Shown here in pieces: positions 27,589 to 35,397 of a DNA stretch of 64,000 nucleotides (its first letter is position 1; each line of letters starts with the position of its first letter). The stretch is from Roseococcus sp. SDR (GTDB taxonomy: Bacteria > Pseudomonadota > Alphaproteobacteria > Acetobacterales > Acetobacteraceae), in NCBI RefSeq assembly GCF_019083995.1, contig NZ_JAHRCU010000006.1, positions 62,001-126,000 of the forward strand, in the 5' to 3' direction. A program made the translations under genes and the position numbers. Under the pieces are notes generated by a model, which saw only the letters and a list, made by a program, of their open reading frames with translations, was not told the origin of the DNA and ran no database searches.

Positions 27589-27962
27589 GCGATACAGCGC
27601 AGACCCTGACCGTGGTCATTCCGCTCCGGGCGAAGCCCCGGGGTGGGCGGAAGGCGATGGTCACCTCCGGCGTTCTGGCGCTGGAGCGGCGGCAGGACGT
27701 CACCCCCATCAAGGCGGTCGCTCGGGCGTCCCGCTGGCGACGGATGATGGAGGCGGGCCGCTTCGCCACGATCGACGACATCGCGGCGGCCGAGAAGATC
27801 AACTCGTCCTACCTCTCGCGCGTGCTGCGGCTGACGCTGCTGGCGCTGGACGTGGTCGAGGCGATCCTGGACGGGCGTCAGCCGGAGGGCATGACGTTGC
27901 CGGCGCTGATGGGGAGCGTAAATGCAGAATGGGCGGCGCAGCGCCTAGCGTCGAGGCTCTGA
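27585..27962 (+). CDS. Small HTH protein, partner of the recombinase remnant, 3' end probably disrupted
   Basis: 125 aa. The central part AGRFATIDDIAAAEKINSSYLSRVLRLTLLALDVVEAILDGRQPEGMTLPALM is typical of a small HTH-containing protein encoded right after large serine recombinases in alphaproteobacterial elements. The usual ending (a short ...WxxQR tail) is replaced by a different sequence that runs into an IS fragment, so the C-terminus looks altered. Probably non-functional debris with its parent recombinase. Confidence 0.5.
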   Translation: MSDTAQTLTVVIPLRAKPRGGRKAMVTSGVLALERRQDVTPIKAVARASRWRRMMEAGRFATIDDIAAAEKINSSYLSRVLRLTLLALDVVEAILDGRQPEGMTLPALMGSVNAEWAAQRLASRL

Positions 27963-28126
27963 CGGAGCACTGGCGGCGGCACTACAAGACGATCAGGCCG
28001 CAAGGTGCGCTGGGCTACCCACCGCCCGCGCCGGAAGCGCTGTTGCGCTGGCCGTCTGGCCCAGCCTACGCTCAGCGCCGGCGGGGCCAGACGGCCAAGC
28101 TGAATCCCGGGCTAAGTCTCTCGTAG
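27950..28126 (+). pseudogene. IS3-family transposase C-terminal fragment
   Basis: About 58 codons reading EALTEHWRRHYKTIRPQGAL then GYPPPAPEALLRW, the conserved end of the DDE integrase core of IS3-type OrfB proteins. No N-terminal part, OrfA or inverted repeats are visible. It is fused onto the tail of the preceding HTH gene, marking an old insertion and deletion. Confidence 0.65.
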
Positions 28127-28208
28127 CCCGTGCATCCCTACTGAAGGGCGGCTCAGCAGTGCCCAAGCTCGCTTGGCGCATTTTTGGACGCCGTGGATAT
28201 TCGAGCTG

Positions 28209-28664
28209 ATGATGCAGGACATCACCCCACGAGAGGCGATCAAGCGGCTCGAGCAGCACTTTGGCTCCCGCGAGGGAATGCTAACCCACACGCTGACGAT
28301 GCTTTCGATATCCGGGCAGCCAGCAGACGTTACCTTCTACAAGCGAAGGCCACTTATAGACGTTAAAATCAGCACGAAGATCGGCGCTGCGAAGCTCTAT
28401 GGGCTCGAAAGCCACTTGCCACGCTTACTCAACCGTATTGAGTTTTCAAACGGCGTCGTCGCAAGCCTGGGGGAGATCTGGACGGTCAACCCGATGCCGA
28501 TGGACGGCTTTTCCCCGGAGGAGTTGGCTGCGGTAGACCTTGCCCAAGGCGAGGAGCGACAAGGGCCACAAGGGGAAACGCTTCGGAAGATGATCCGAAA
28601 GACCTATCATTGCAAAAGCCGGAAAGAGACCGACTACTTTTTGCGGCGATGGATCGCATCCTAG
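28209..28664 (+). CDS. Protein of unknown function
   Basis: About 151 aa from ATG 28209 (a TTG at 28173 would add 12). Soluble, no TM or signal. Segments such as LTHTLTMLSISGQPADVTFYKRRPLIDVKIS and KMIRKTYHCKSRKETDYFLRRW look like a genuine folded protein, and codon use is lower-GC than the core genome. No family recognised. It converges on the STAND gene with only 10 nt between stops. A role linked to that defence gene is possible but unsupported. Confidence 0.5.
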   Translation: MMQDITPREAIKRLEQHFGSREGMLTHTLTMLSISGQPADVTFYKRRPLIDVKISTKIGAAKLYGLESHLPRLLNRIEFSNGVVASLGEIWTVNPMPMDGFSPEELAAVDLAQGEERQGPQGETLRKMIRKTYHCKSRKETDYFLRRWIAS

Positions 28665-28674
28665 TGAACCTAAC

Positions 28675-31413
28675 CTATGTGGATGGCCCGCCGAGTTTGG
28701 GCGGCATCTGCCACTGCGGCGGCGGGGGATTATCCTTTAGATGGGCGACTAGCGCTCGTTGATTTCGTAATTCCCATTGGCCACGAGCGTCCAACCCGCT
28801 CTCATAGGGCACTAGCCGGGCCATCTCAGCATCGGCCGCATCGAACGCGCCGCAATAAGCGAGGACGACGGCGTATTGGCTGCGCAGAGGAATAACCCGG
28901 CCGGCGAGCTTCAAACCCATAATGGTCGGCATAAGGTTTCGCTCGATGACGTCGCGGGCACCGACGTAGTCGTTTCGACCGATGAAGTCGTCGACGAGCT
29001 CCTGGCCGACTCTCGCGAACGAATCTAGCGATTGAGCCATCGAGTAGAATTTCATCGCGTGGATTGGGGCTAGGCCCGGATTGTTTCCGGTCGCCTTCAC
29101 CGCCTTAGATTGGAGATCGAGCGAGTCAGCGAGATGTTTCAAGTCGTCGGTGTGGTTCTCGCCCTTGAGCAGCGGGAAAATCTTGTCGGGGTTTTTTCCC
29201 ATCACGTCGGCTAACCTGAGTCCAAGCAGATCATAGTATTCGGCGATCAGATCAAGGGTTGCAGAGACGCACTCGTCCATCATGCCGAGTTCGAAAAGGG
29301 CGTGTGCATAATTGTACTTTGCGACCCTGAGGTGTTGTGGTGTTTGCGGCAGCACGTGGCGCAGCTCGATCATAATTCTCTTCACGGTTGCGACGTCCTT
29401 GTCGCGCGCCGCAAAGACCATTCGTTTCATGGCGACGGCGAGGCGTTCGGACTGGCCGAGATTGTTGGCCTTGATCAGTTCATCCATGCGATCGAGCTTG
29501 CTACGGATTTCCGTATCGTCGCCGGCCTTGAAATGCGCGAAGACGAGCCCGTCGAGGGCCCAAAACCGATCTTCGGCCGCAATGTCGGGACACGCAGCCG
29601 CCTCGGTCAGAAAGGTGGAAATCTCATTCATGTAGCCGAGCTCGTGGAACAGCTCGTCTGTTGCCATTTCGACCAACGGCTTCACATTGCCCAATGCCAC
29701 AAACATGCGCAGCAATAGGAATACTCGCTGACGATCGTGCTCTTTGGGTAGCGCGACCATCAAGAGGTCACGGATGGCCTCCTGCGCTGTCTTGACCGCG
29801 GCAGACCCGCAAGCGTTGAGGAACGCGCGTCCAAGCGGCCGGATAGCGTCGTGGATCTTGAAGCGGTCGACACCGAAGATCTGGATCGAGCCGCTAGAGC
29901 GCAGCCGGCGATATGCTGCCGCCGCGTCGGCGGGCGCTGTACCGAACGTCCGCTGTAGTACGGTGGTGGCTTCGGCCTGGGCGAGTGGGACATCACTTAG
30001 GCTAAGCGCCGCAACAGCACGCCGCTCATTTTCATTGAAGGTGTCGAACACGTCCGCGAGGATGAGTTCCTGCGCCGTCTCGACAATGTGCGTCCGCTCT
30101 TCAAGCGCCGTGCACAAACGGTCGACGCTTCCGTCATAGGAAGCAGCGGCAATCTTCAGCGCATTCTGAACATAGAGTGGCAGACCCGCGGTGAGCTTCA
30201 ACAATCGCTCATAGTCTGCAAAGTTGCCGCGACATCCGAGCGATGCGCCTTCTGCCGCCGCAGTTTCGTTTGACCAACCGAGCAGTCGCTCTGCTGATAT
30301 GCCGAGCGTGGCTTCAAGTTGCGCGATCGAGGGGCTCGGTTGAGCGAGCAGGACGAAGCGCAGTTGCTGGGACGCTCCAACGAGGGATGCGATGTCGCCA
30401 GGGGCGACACGGTGGGCGTTGTCGAGGACGACGGTCGCGGTGAGACCGTCATCTGCGAGGTGGCGACCAATTGCGAATAGGACCTCCGTTCCGCTAGCTC
30501 CAGGCAGGAGAATTTCCCCGAGGGTGCCGCCGCGCGAACCGAACATTCGGGCGGCCAACTCGCGCGCGACAGCGCTCGCCAGCGCAGGACCTGATATGTC
30601 CGCAACGTCGTAATAGGCCAGCCTGTCGGTGGCATGCAGAGCCATTTGCGACACCCATGACGTCTTGCCAGCGCCAGAGAAGCCGACAACGAGTCGCACG
30701 TGGTGCACGCTGGCGAGCGCCGGCTCCTGCTCCTGGGGCCGGTATCGCAGAGGCGGCGCGGGGAAGTCGTGAAGTTGCACGACAAGCTGTTCGAAGAGGT
30801 CAGGAAGGGCGCCGACCACGAATGTGTGGTTTGGGTTTGGCTCGATTCCCGCAGAAGCCGCTAAGATCCGGCCCGCGAGCTTCCAAACGAGCGTCTCCGG
30901 AGCCAAGACCGAGAACGGGAGCGTCTCTGCCGCTGCTCGGCATGCTTCGAAGGCCTCGCCAATGGTTTCCCACGGTTCGGGAAGCGCGGCGTCTGGGGAG
31001 GCACACCCCGGATGCACGAGAGTAACGTCGGCGGGCCACGCGGAATTCTTGGCGCGCTTGGCCAGGTCGGGGCCCAGTGCCGTATTTGAGACGATAACGA
31101 ACTGGCAAGCGCCGCTTCGCCGGCCCGCGACGTGTTCTGCGCGAATTTCATTGAATCGCGTGAGCGCGCCCTCGACATCACTGAACATGAGGCGTGACCC
31201 GCGGGTTTTAACCTGAGCGTAGATGCGCCTGTCGGGCAGCACCACTTCAACGTCTTCGTCGTTCTCGACGACGATATGCGTGACGCCCGAACGTGCGGCG
31301 CGGAACAAGCAGGCCGCCGCATAGAGATGCTGGTAGAGGAAGCCACGATGAACAGCTTCAATCCGAGCGAGCTGGCGAGCGTCTAGGTTGAAGGTCTCCA
31401 TTCCGCCCCGCAT
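28675..31413 (-). CDS. STAND NTPase with N-terminal nuclease-like domain (candidate Avs-type anti-phage protein)
   Basis: 912 aa multidomain protein. The N-terminal ~120 residues (GFLYQHLYAAACLFRA, VVENDEDVEVVL, YAQVKTRG) look like the DUF4297/Cap4-type restriction-nuclease fold, with acidic residues and a QxK motif (residues about 50-70). A P-loop NTPase follows: Walker A VVGFSGAGKT (244-251) and Walker B TATVVLDNAH (about 327-334). Then come a winged-helix-like region and a long alpha-helical, TPR-like C-terminal half (about 560-890) suited to ligand sensing. This nuclease-STAND-helical repeat plan is that of antiviral Avs/NACHT-like proteins. It is divergent from the Hma-type operon. The start could also be ATG 31401. 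Confidence 0.75.
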   Translation of the reverse strand: MRGGMETFNLDARQLARIEAVHRGFLYQHLYAAACLFRAARSGVTHIVVENDEDVEVVLPDRRIYAQVKTRGSRLMFSDVEGALTRFNEIRAEHVAGRRSGACQFVIVSNTALGPDLAKRAKNSAWPADVTLVHPGCASPDAALPEPWETIGEAFEACRAAAETLPFSVLAPETLVWKLAGRILAASAGIEPNPNHTFVVGALPDLFEQLVVQLHDFPAPPLRYRPQEQEPALASVHHVRLVVGFSGAGKTSWVSQMALHATDRLAYYDVADISGPALASAVARELAARMFGSRGGTLGEILLPGASGTEVLFAIGRHLADDGLTATVVLDNAHRVAPGDIASLVGASQQLRFVLLAQPSPSIAQLEATLGISAERLLGWSNETAAAEGASLGCRGNFADYERLLKLTAGLPLYVQNALKIAAASYDGSVDRLCTALEERTHIVETAQELILADVFDTFNENERRAVAALSLSDVPLAQAEATTVLQRTFGTAPADAAAAYRRLRSSGSIQIFGVDRFKIHDAIRPLGRAFLNACGSAAVKTAQEAIRDLLMVALPKEHDRQRVFLLLRMFVALGNVKPLVEMATDELFHELGYMNEISTFLTEAAACPDIAAEDRFWALDGLVFAHFKAGDDTEIRSKLDRMDELIKANNLGQSERLAVAMKRMVFAARDKDVATVKRIMIELRHVLPQTPQHLRVAKYNYAHALFELGMMDECVSATLDLIAEYYDLLGLRLADVMGKNPDKIFPLLKGENHTDDLKHLADSLDLQSKAVKATGNNPGLAPIHAMKFYSMAQSLDSFARVGQELVDDFIGRNDYVGARDVIERNLMPTIMGLKLAGRVIPLRSQYAVVLAYCGAFDAADAEMARLVPYESGLDARGQWELRNQRALVAHLKDNPPPPQWQMPPKLGGPST

Positions 31414-31596
31414 TACACCTGGAGAGGCTGGAACCGGAATTCCGCTGCCCAGGCAAGGCCCTTGAACTCAGCTGACGTTATTCCACCGTGGAGACACTTC
31501 AACGAATCGCTATCCGCAGGGTAGCATACCGCCTGGAAAAGGGGTGACAATCCGAAGGCTGCGCTCCCTCCCGATGAGGATTGGTAAAGTAGGCTC
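31414..31596. promoter_or_regulatory. Divergent intergenic region between STAND gene and DUF499 operon
   Basis: 183 nt without a gene, separating two divergent defence transcription units, so it must hold both promoters. The AAAGTAGG stretch at 31586-31593 is the likely ribosome site of the plus-strand gene. I see no clear operator palindrome. Confidence 0.4.
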
Positions 31597-34500
31597 ATGG
31601 CAATCGGCACGATAAAGCAGCTCTGTACTGCCAATGCGGTGGTAACCAGCGAAAGCTTGGTTGAGCAGGTGGCCCAGGTCGAAGACCTAGCGAAGGGAAA
31701 GATTGACGGCCGTGAATTCTTTCGCCGCAATCATTTCACCGCCGGCTTAGAACTGCTTGTCAGGAGGGGCTTCGAGCGTCTCGCCGGCAAGTCCGAGGAC
31801 GGTGCTTTCTACTTGACCCAGGCAATGGGTGGCGGCAAGACGCACAGCCTGATAGCGTTCGGCCTGCTGGCCGCCGACCCCGCCCTGCGCCGTGAGATAG
31901 TGCCCAGGATCAGCAGCGGGAACGACTTCGGCGCCGCGAAGGTGGTGATCTTCAACGGTCACCAGAACCCTGAGACCCTCCTTTGGGGCTATATCGCCGA
32001 CCAGCTCGGCCGATCAGACGTTATGGCCCCATTCTGGCGGAACGGGGCGAAGACACCCGGGGTAAACGAGTGGGTGCAGATTCTGGGCAACGAGCCCGCC
32101 CTGGTCCTTCTCGACGAGCTGCCGAGCTACCTTCAGATGGCGCAGGGCGAGAAGGTCGGCAACAGCACCCTGGGCGACCTCACCATCGGTGCCCTGGAGC
32201 GGCTCTTCAACGCGCTCCCGCAGTGCCCAAGGGCATGCGTCGTCGTCACTAACCTGAAGGATGACGTCTATCTCGAAGGCTCGGGGCAGCTGCGCACCCT
32301 CATCGAGAGCCTGACCAAGCATTACGACCGCAATGCCCAGGCGATCACGCCGGTGCAGCAGAACACGGGCGAGGTCTTCGCCATCGTTCGCAAGCGCCTG
32401 TTCGACGGCCTCCCGAACGCGGACCGGATCGACGAGATCGCCCAGGCCTATGTGGCGGCGCTGCAGAAGGCGAAGCGAGTCGATACGATCCCCACGACGC
32501 CAGAGACCTTCATCGAGCGGATCAGGGAGACCTATCCGTTCCATCCGTCAATTCGCGACATCGTCGCGCGCTTCGCCGAGAACCGAGGATATCAGAAGAC
32601 TCGCGCCCTGATCCGACTTCTGCGCCTTGCCGTCCGCGGAGCGCTCAACAGCGACGGCAACGTCTTCCTCGTCGGCCTTCAGCACCTGAACTTCAACGAT
32701 CAGGCGACGATCGAGGAAATCCGGAAGATCAATCCCGCCTACGGCAATGCTATCTCCCGCGACATCTCGGACCGCGGCAACGCGCTGGCCGAGAAGATCG
32801 ACGCGGCTGACGGCAATGCCACGGCAACCGCCGTTGCGAAGCAGCTCCTCATGTCCTCGCTGTCGGCGGCGGAGTCCCCGCTGCGTGGTCTCACGGACGG
32901 CGAGCTGATCGAGACGTTGGTCGATCCCCTCCTCGAGGTCTCGGAGATCAAGACGGCGCTGAGCCGCCTTCAGGGGCAGGCCTGGTACCTCTTCCAGGGG
33001 ATCGACCAGCGCGTTTTCTTCGGGCAGACGGCGAACGTCACCGCCGAGATCACCGAGATCTCGGCGAACATCGCCGAAGAGCAGGTTGACCAGACGCTGC
33101 GGGAGAAGTTGCGGGAGGTCTTCAAGCCACGTTCGGGCCTTCTCTACTCCGAGAAGATGGCGATTCTACCGGCGCTGGACGAAATCCAGCTCGACGACGA
33201 TCGGCCAACGCTGATCATCCTCGAACGGCCCGCCGATCGCCTGCCACAGGATTTCGTGGACTGGTGGGACAAGCAGGATCTCCGGAACCGCGTCCTGGTC
33301 CTCACCGCTGATCCGAACGCGGTCACGACGCTGCGTCACAGTGCGCGGCGCATGCGCGCCATCGGCAAAGTCGAGGAGAGGATCAAGGCGCAGCACGGCC
33401 AAGGCTCACCACAGATGGCGGAACTCGATGGCGTCCGCGATCGAGAGGCCGCCAACTTCACCAGCGCCCTGCGGGAGACGTTCAAGACCATCGTCTTCCC
33501 CGTCAGCAAGACGCTGCGCCGCGTTGACGACTTCCGGATGGAGTTCGACCGCAACGACTACTCAGGCGAACAGCAGATCATCGATACGCTGACCAAGCGC
33601 GGCAAGTTCATCCCGGGCGACCAGTTCGACGCGCAGTTCGAGAACATCCGACTGGAAGCCGAGGACCTGCTGTTCGACGCCGACGCCGTCCAGGCCTCCT
33701 CGCTTCGCCGTAATGCCGCTGTCCGATCCGGATGGTTCTGGCTGCCCAAGGCCGGCCTGGATCACCTCATCCGCACGGCATGCCAGCGAGGCTTCTGGCG
33801 CGAGAAGGAAGGCCTGGTCGCCAAGAAATGGGAGCGCGTCACCCGCGTCTCAGCCCGGCAGGACGACTTCGCCCAGGACCCGATTGCCACAGGGCGCTTC
33901 CAGCTGAATGTCACGCCGGAGGACGCGGACATCGTCTACGTCTCCGAGAGCGGTCCGCCTGATCCGGCCAAGGCGACGAAACTCGACGGACGCGTTTATG
34001 AGACCGCGGCCCCAGCGGTGTGGTTCGTTGCCGTCGACTCGAAAGGCGTCGCGAAGACGGGCGAGCCGTTCGAGTGGCGTGCACCGCTACGCGTGAAGCC
34101 CGACGTCCGTCGCGTGTCCGGCGGGTACCGCGTCGCGCTGCTGGCCATTCCGCGCGCGGCGACCATTCGCGCGACCTTCGACGACACCGATCCGCGGCAG
34201 GGTCCCGAGGTCCCGCATGCCGAGATCGACGTCCCGGCCAAGGCGAAGAAGCTGCGCGTCATCGCCGAACTGGCCGGGCGCTTCAGCGAGGAGCAGTCGG
34301 CGCCGCTCGCCACCGGCATGGACGACGCGGGCGGTTGGAACGGCGGAGCGCAGAAGGCACAGCTCAAGCCCGATGCGCCGGTGACCATGACCTCCCGCTT
34401 CGAGCCGAAGGACACGGCTGCGGCCTTCTCGGCTCTGGAACGACTGGCAAAGATGCCGGACGCCAAGGTGCTCGGCGGTGCCGTGGACCTGAACGGGACC

Positions 34501-34734
34501 AGGTCCGAGAACGACTTCCTGACGCTGCGCCTCGGCCGAGACGTGCCGATCCCCGCGGCCGCGCTGGATCAGAAGGTGAAGGAGCTCCTGGCCCTGCTCG
34601 CGGCGGATGCGCCCACGGTGAAGCTCCGCCTCGACGGCATTGCCTTTCCGTCCGGAAGGGACCTCATGGCCTTCTGCGACGCGGCGGGCGAGGATTTCGA
34701 TCGCGTCGCCTGGAAACAGGATGGATCGCCATGA
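31597..34734 (+). CDS. DUF499-family ATPase (Hma-type defence operon)
   Basis: 1045 aa AAA-like ATPase. Walker A QAMGGGKTHSL at about 75-85 (the DUF499 hallmark GGGKTH), preceded by RNHFTAGLELLVRRGFERL. Walker B is PALVLLDELPSYLQ at about 167-180; NLKDDVYLEGSGQLRTLIES and TYPFHPSIRDIVARFAENR are family segments. The C-terminal ~250 residues add beta-rich domains. It leads a four-gene operon with DUF3780, DUF1156 methylase and helicase; the next ATG overlaps its stop. The energy-consuming role in the complex is unknown. As recalled, this gene set was proposed as a putative defence system (helicase-methylase-ATPase). Confidence 0.85.
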   Translation: MAIGTIKQLCTANAVVTSESLVEQVAQVEDLAKGKIDGREFFRRNHFTAGLELLVRRGFERLAGKSEDGAFYLTQAMGGGKTHSLIAFGLLAADPALRREIVPRISSGNDFGAAKVVIFNGHQNPETLLWGYIADQLGRSDVMAPFWRNGAKTPGVNEWVQILGNEPALVLLDELPSYLQMAQGEKVGNSTLGDLTIGALERLFNALPQCPRACVVVTNLKDDVYLEGSGQLRTLIESLTKHYDRNAQAITPVQQNTGEVFAIVRKRLFDGLPNADRIDEIAQAYVAALQKAKRVDTIPTTPETFIERIRETYPFHPSIRDIVARFAENRGYQKTRALIRLLRLAVRGALNSDGNVFLVGLQHLNFNDQATIEEIRKINPAYGNAISRDISDRGNALAEKIDAADGNATATAVAKQLLMSSLSAAESPLRGLTDGELIETLVDPLLEVSEIKTALSRLQGQAWYLFQGIDQRVFFGQTANVTAEITEISANIAEEQVDQTLREKLREVFKPRSGLLYSEKMAILPALDEIQLDDDRPTLIILERPADRLPQDFVDWWDKQDLRNRVLVLTADPNAVTTLRHSARRMRAIGKVEERIKAQHGQGSPQMAELDGVRDREAANFTSALRETFKTIVFPVSKTLRRVDDFRMEFDRNDYSGEQQIIDTLTKRGKFIPGDQFDAQFENIRLEAEDLLFDADAVQASSLRRNAAVRSGWFWLPKAGLDHLIRTACQRGFWREKEGLVAKKWERVTRVSARQDDFAQDPIATGRFQLNVTPEDADIVYVSESGPPDPAKATKLDGRVYETAAPAVWFVAVDSKGVAKTGEPFEWRAPLRVKPDVRRVSGGYRVALLAIPRAATIRATFDDTDPRQGPEVPHAEIDVPAKAKKLRVIAELAGRFSEEQSAPLATGMDDAGGWNGGAQKAQLKPDAPVTMTSRFEPKDTAAAFSALERLAKMPDAKVLGGAVDLNGTRSENDFLTLRLGRDVPIPAAALDQKVKELLALLAADAPTVKLRLDGIAFPSGRDLMAFCDAAGEDFDRVAWKQDGSP

Positions 34735-35387
34735 GCACGGCCGCTGCGAACTTCGACTGCGCCGACATCTACCAGGAGCATGCCTATCTGGTGCGCCTGA
34801 CCAAGGGGCGAGAGGCCAAGGTCCAGGTGTTCGAGGTCTTTGGCCGACCGCCCACGGAGCGGGAGCCGCAATGGGCGCCTGAGACCATTCTGCGCTGCGA
34901 GGCCGCGCGCGACGTGTGGGACGTGGCCGCGCCCGAAGCCCGTGCCGAGTTCAACCGGCGGCTAAAGGCTGAGCACAAGCTGGCTGGGCGCTGGGGGGCG
35001 GACGAAACGGCTGTGCAGAGGCTGTTCGGCAAGGAGCTTCTGGTCCTGCTCTGGGCGATCGAACTGCCTGACGTGAAGCCGGAGGAGATCGGCGTTGCCA
35101 TCCGCAACTGGCTTGGCCTGAAGCCGGAGGAGCGCTGGTGGCTCTACACCATGACGGCGGCGGGCACTGGTCTCGCTCACCAGGCAGGGATGGGCTGGCG
35201 TGGCGCGCTGCGCCAGGCGCTGTGCTTCGGTACGCGCCATGATGCCTTTCACCTGGGGGCCGTGACCGGGCGCGGCACGCTCGAGCCGCGGGTGAACGAG
35301 CGGTTCGTGCAGCCGAAGCGAAAGGCCAGCCGAAAGAAGGCGGACGACACGGGGCTATTCTTCGCCCCGCCGCTGCCGGCGGAGTGA
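34731..35387 (+). CDS. DUF3780-family protein (Hma-type defence operon)
   Basis: 218 aa small accessory protein regularly found between DUF499 and DUF1156 genes. Recognisable segments: CADIYQEHAYLVRLTKGR, WDVAAPEARAEFNRRLKAEH, ELLVLLWAIEL and GLKPEERWWLYTMTAAGTG. It ends in a basic PKRKASRKKADD tail that could contact nucleic acid. ATG 34731 overlaps the DUF499 stop (ATGA). No catalytic motif is visible; biochemical role unknown. Confidence 0.8.
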   Translation: MSTAAANFDCADIYQEHAYLVRLTKGREAKVQVFEVFGRPPTEREPQWAPETILRCEAARDVWDVAAPEARAEFNRRLKAEHKLAGRWGADETAVQRLFGKELLVLLWAIELPDVKPEEIGVAIRNWLGLKPEERWWLYTMTAAGTGLAHQAGMGWRGALRQALCFGTRHDAFHLGAVTGRGTLEPRVNERFVQPKRKASRKKADDTGLFFAPPLPAE

Positions 35388-35397
35388 TAGGACGAGC

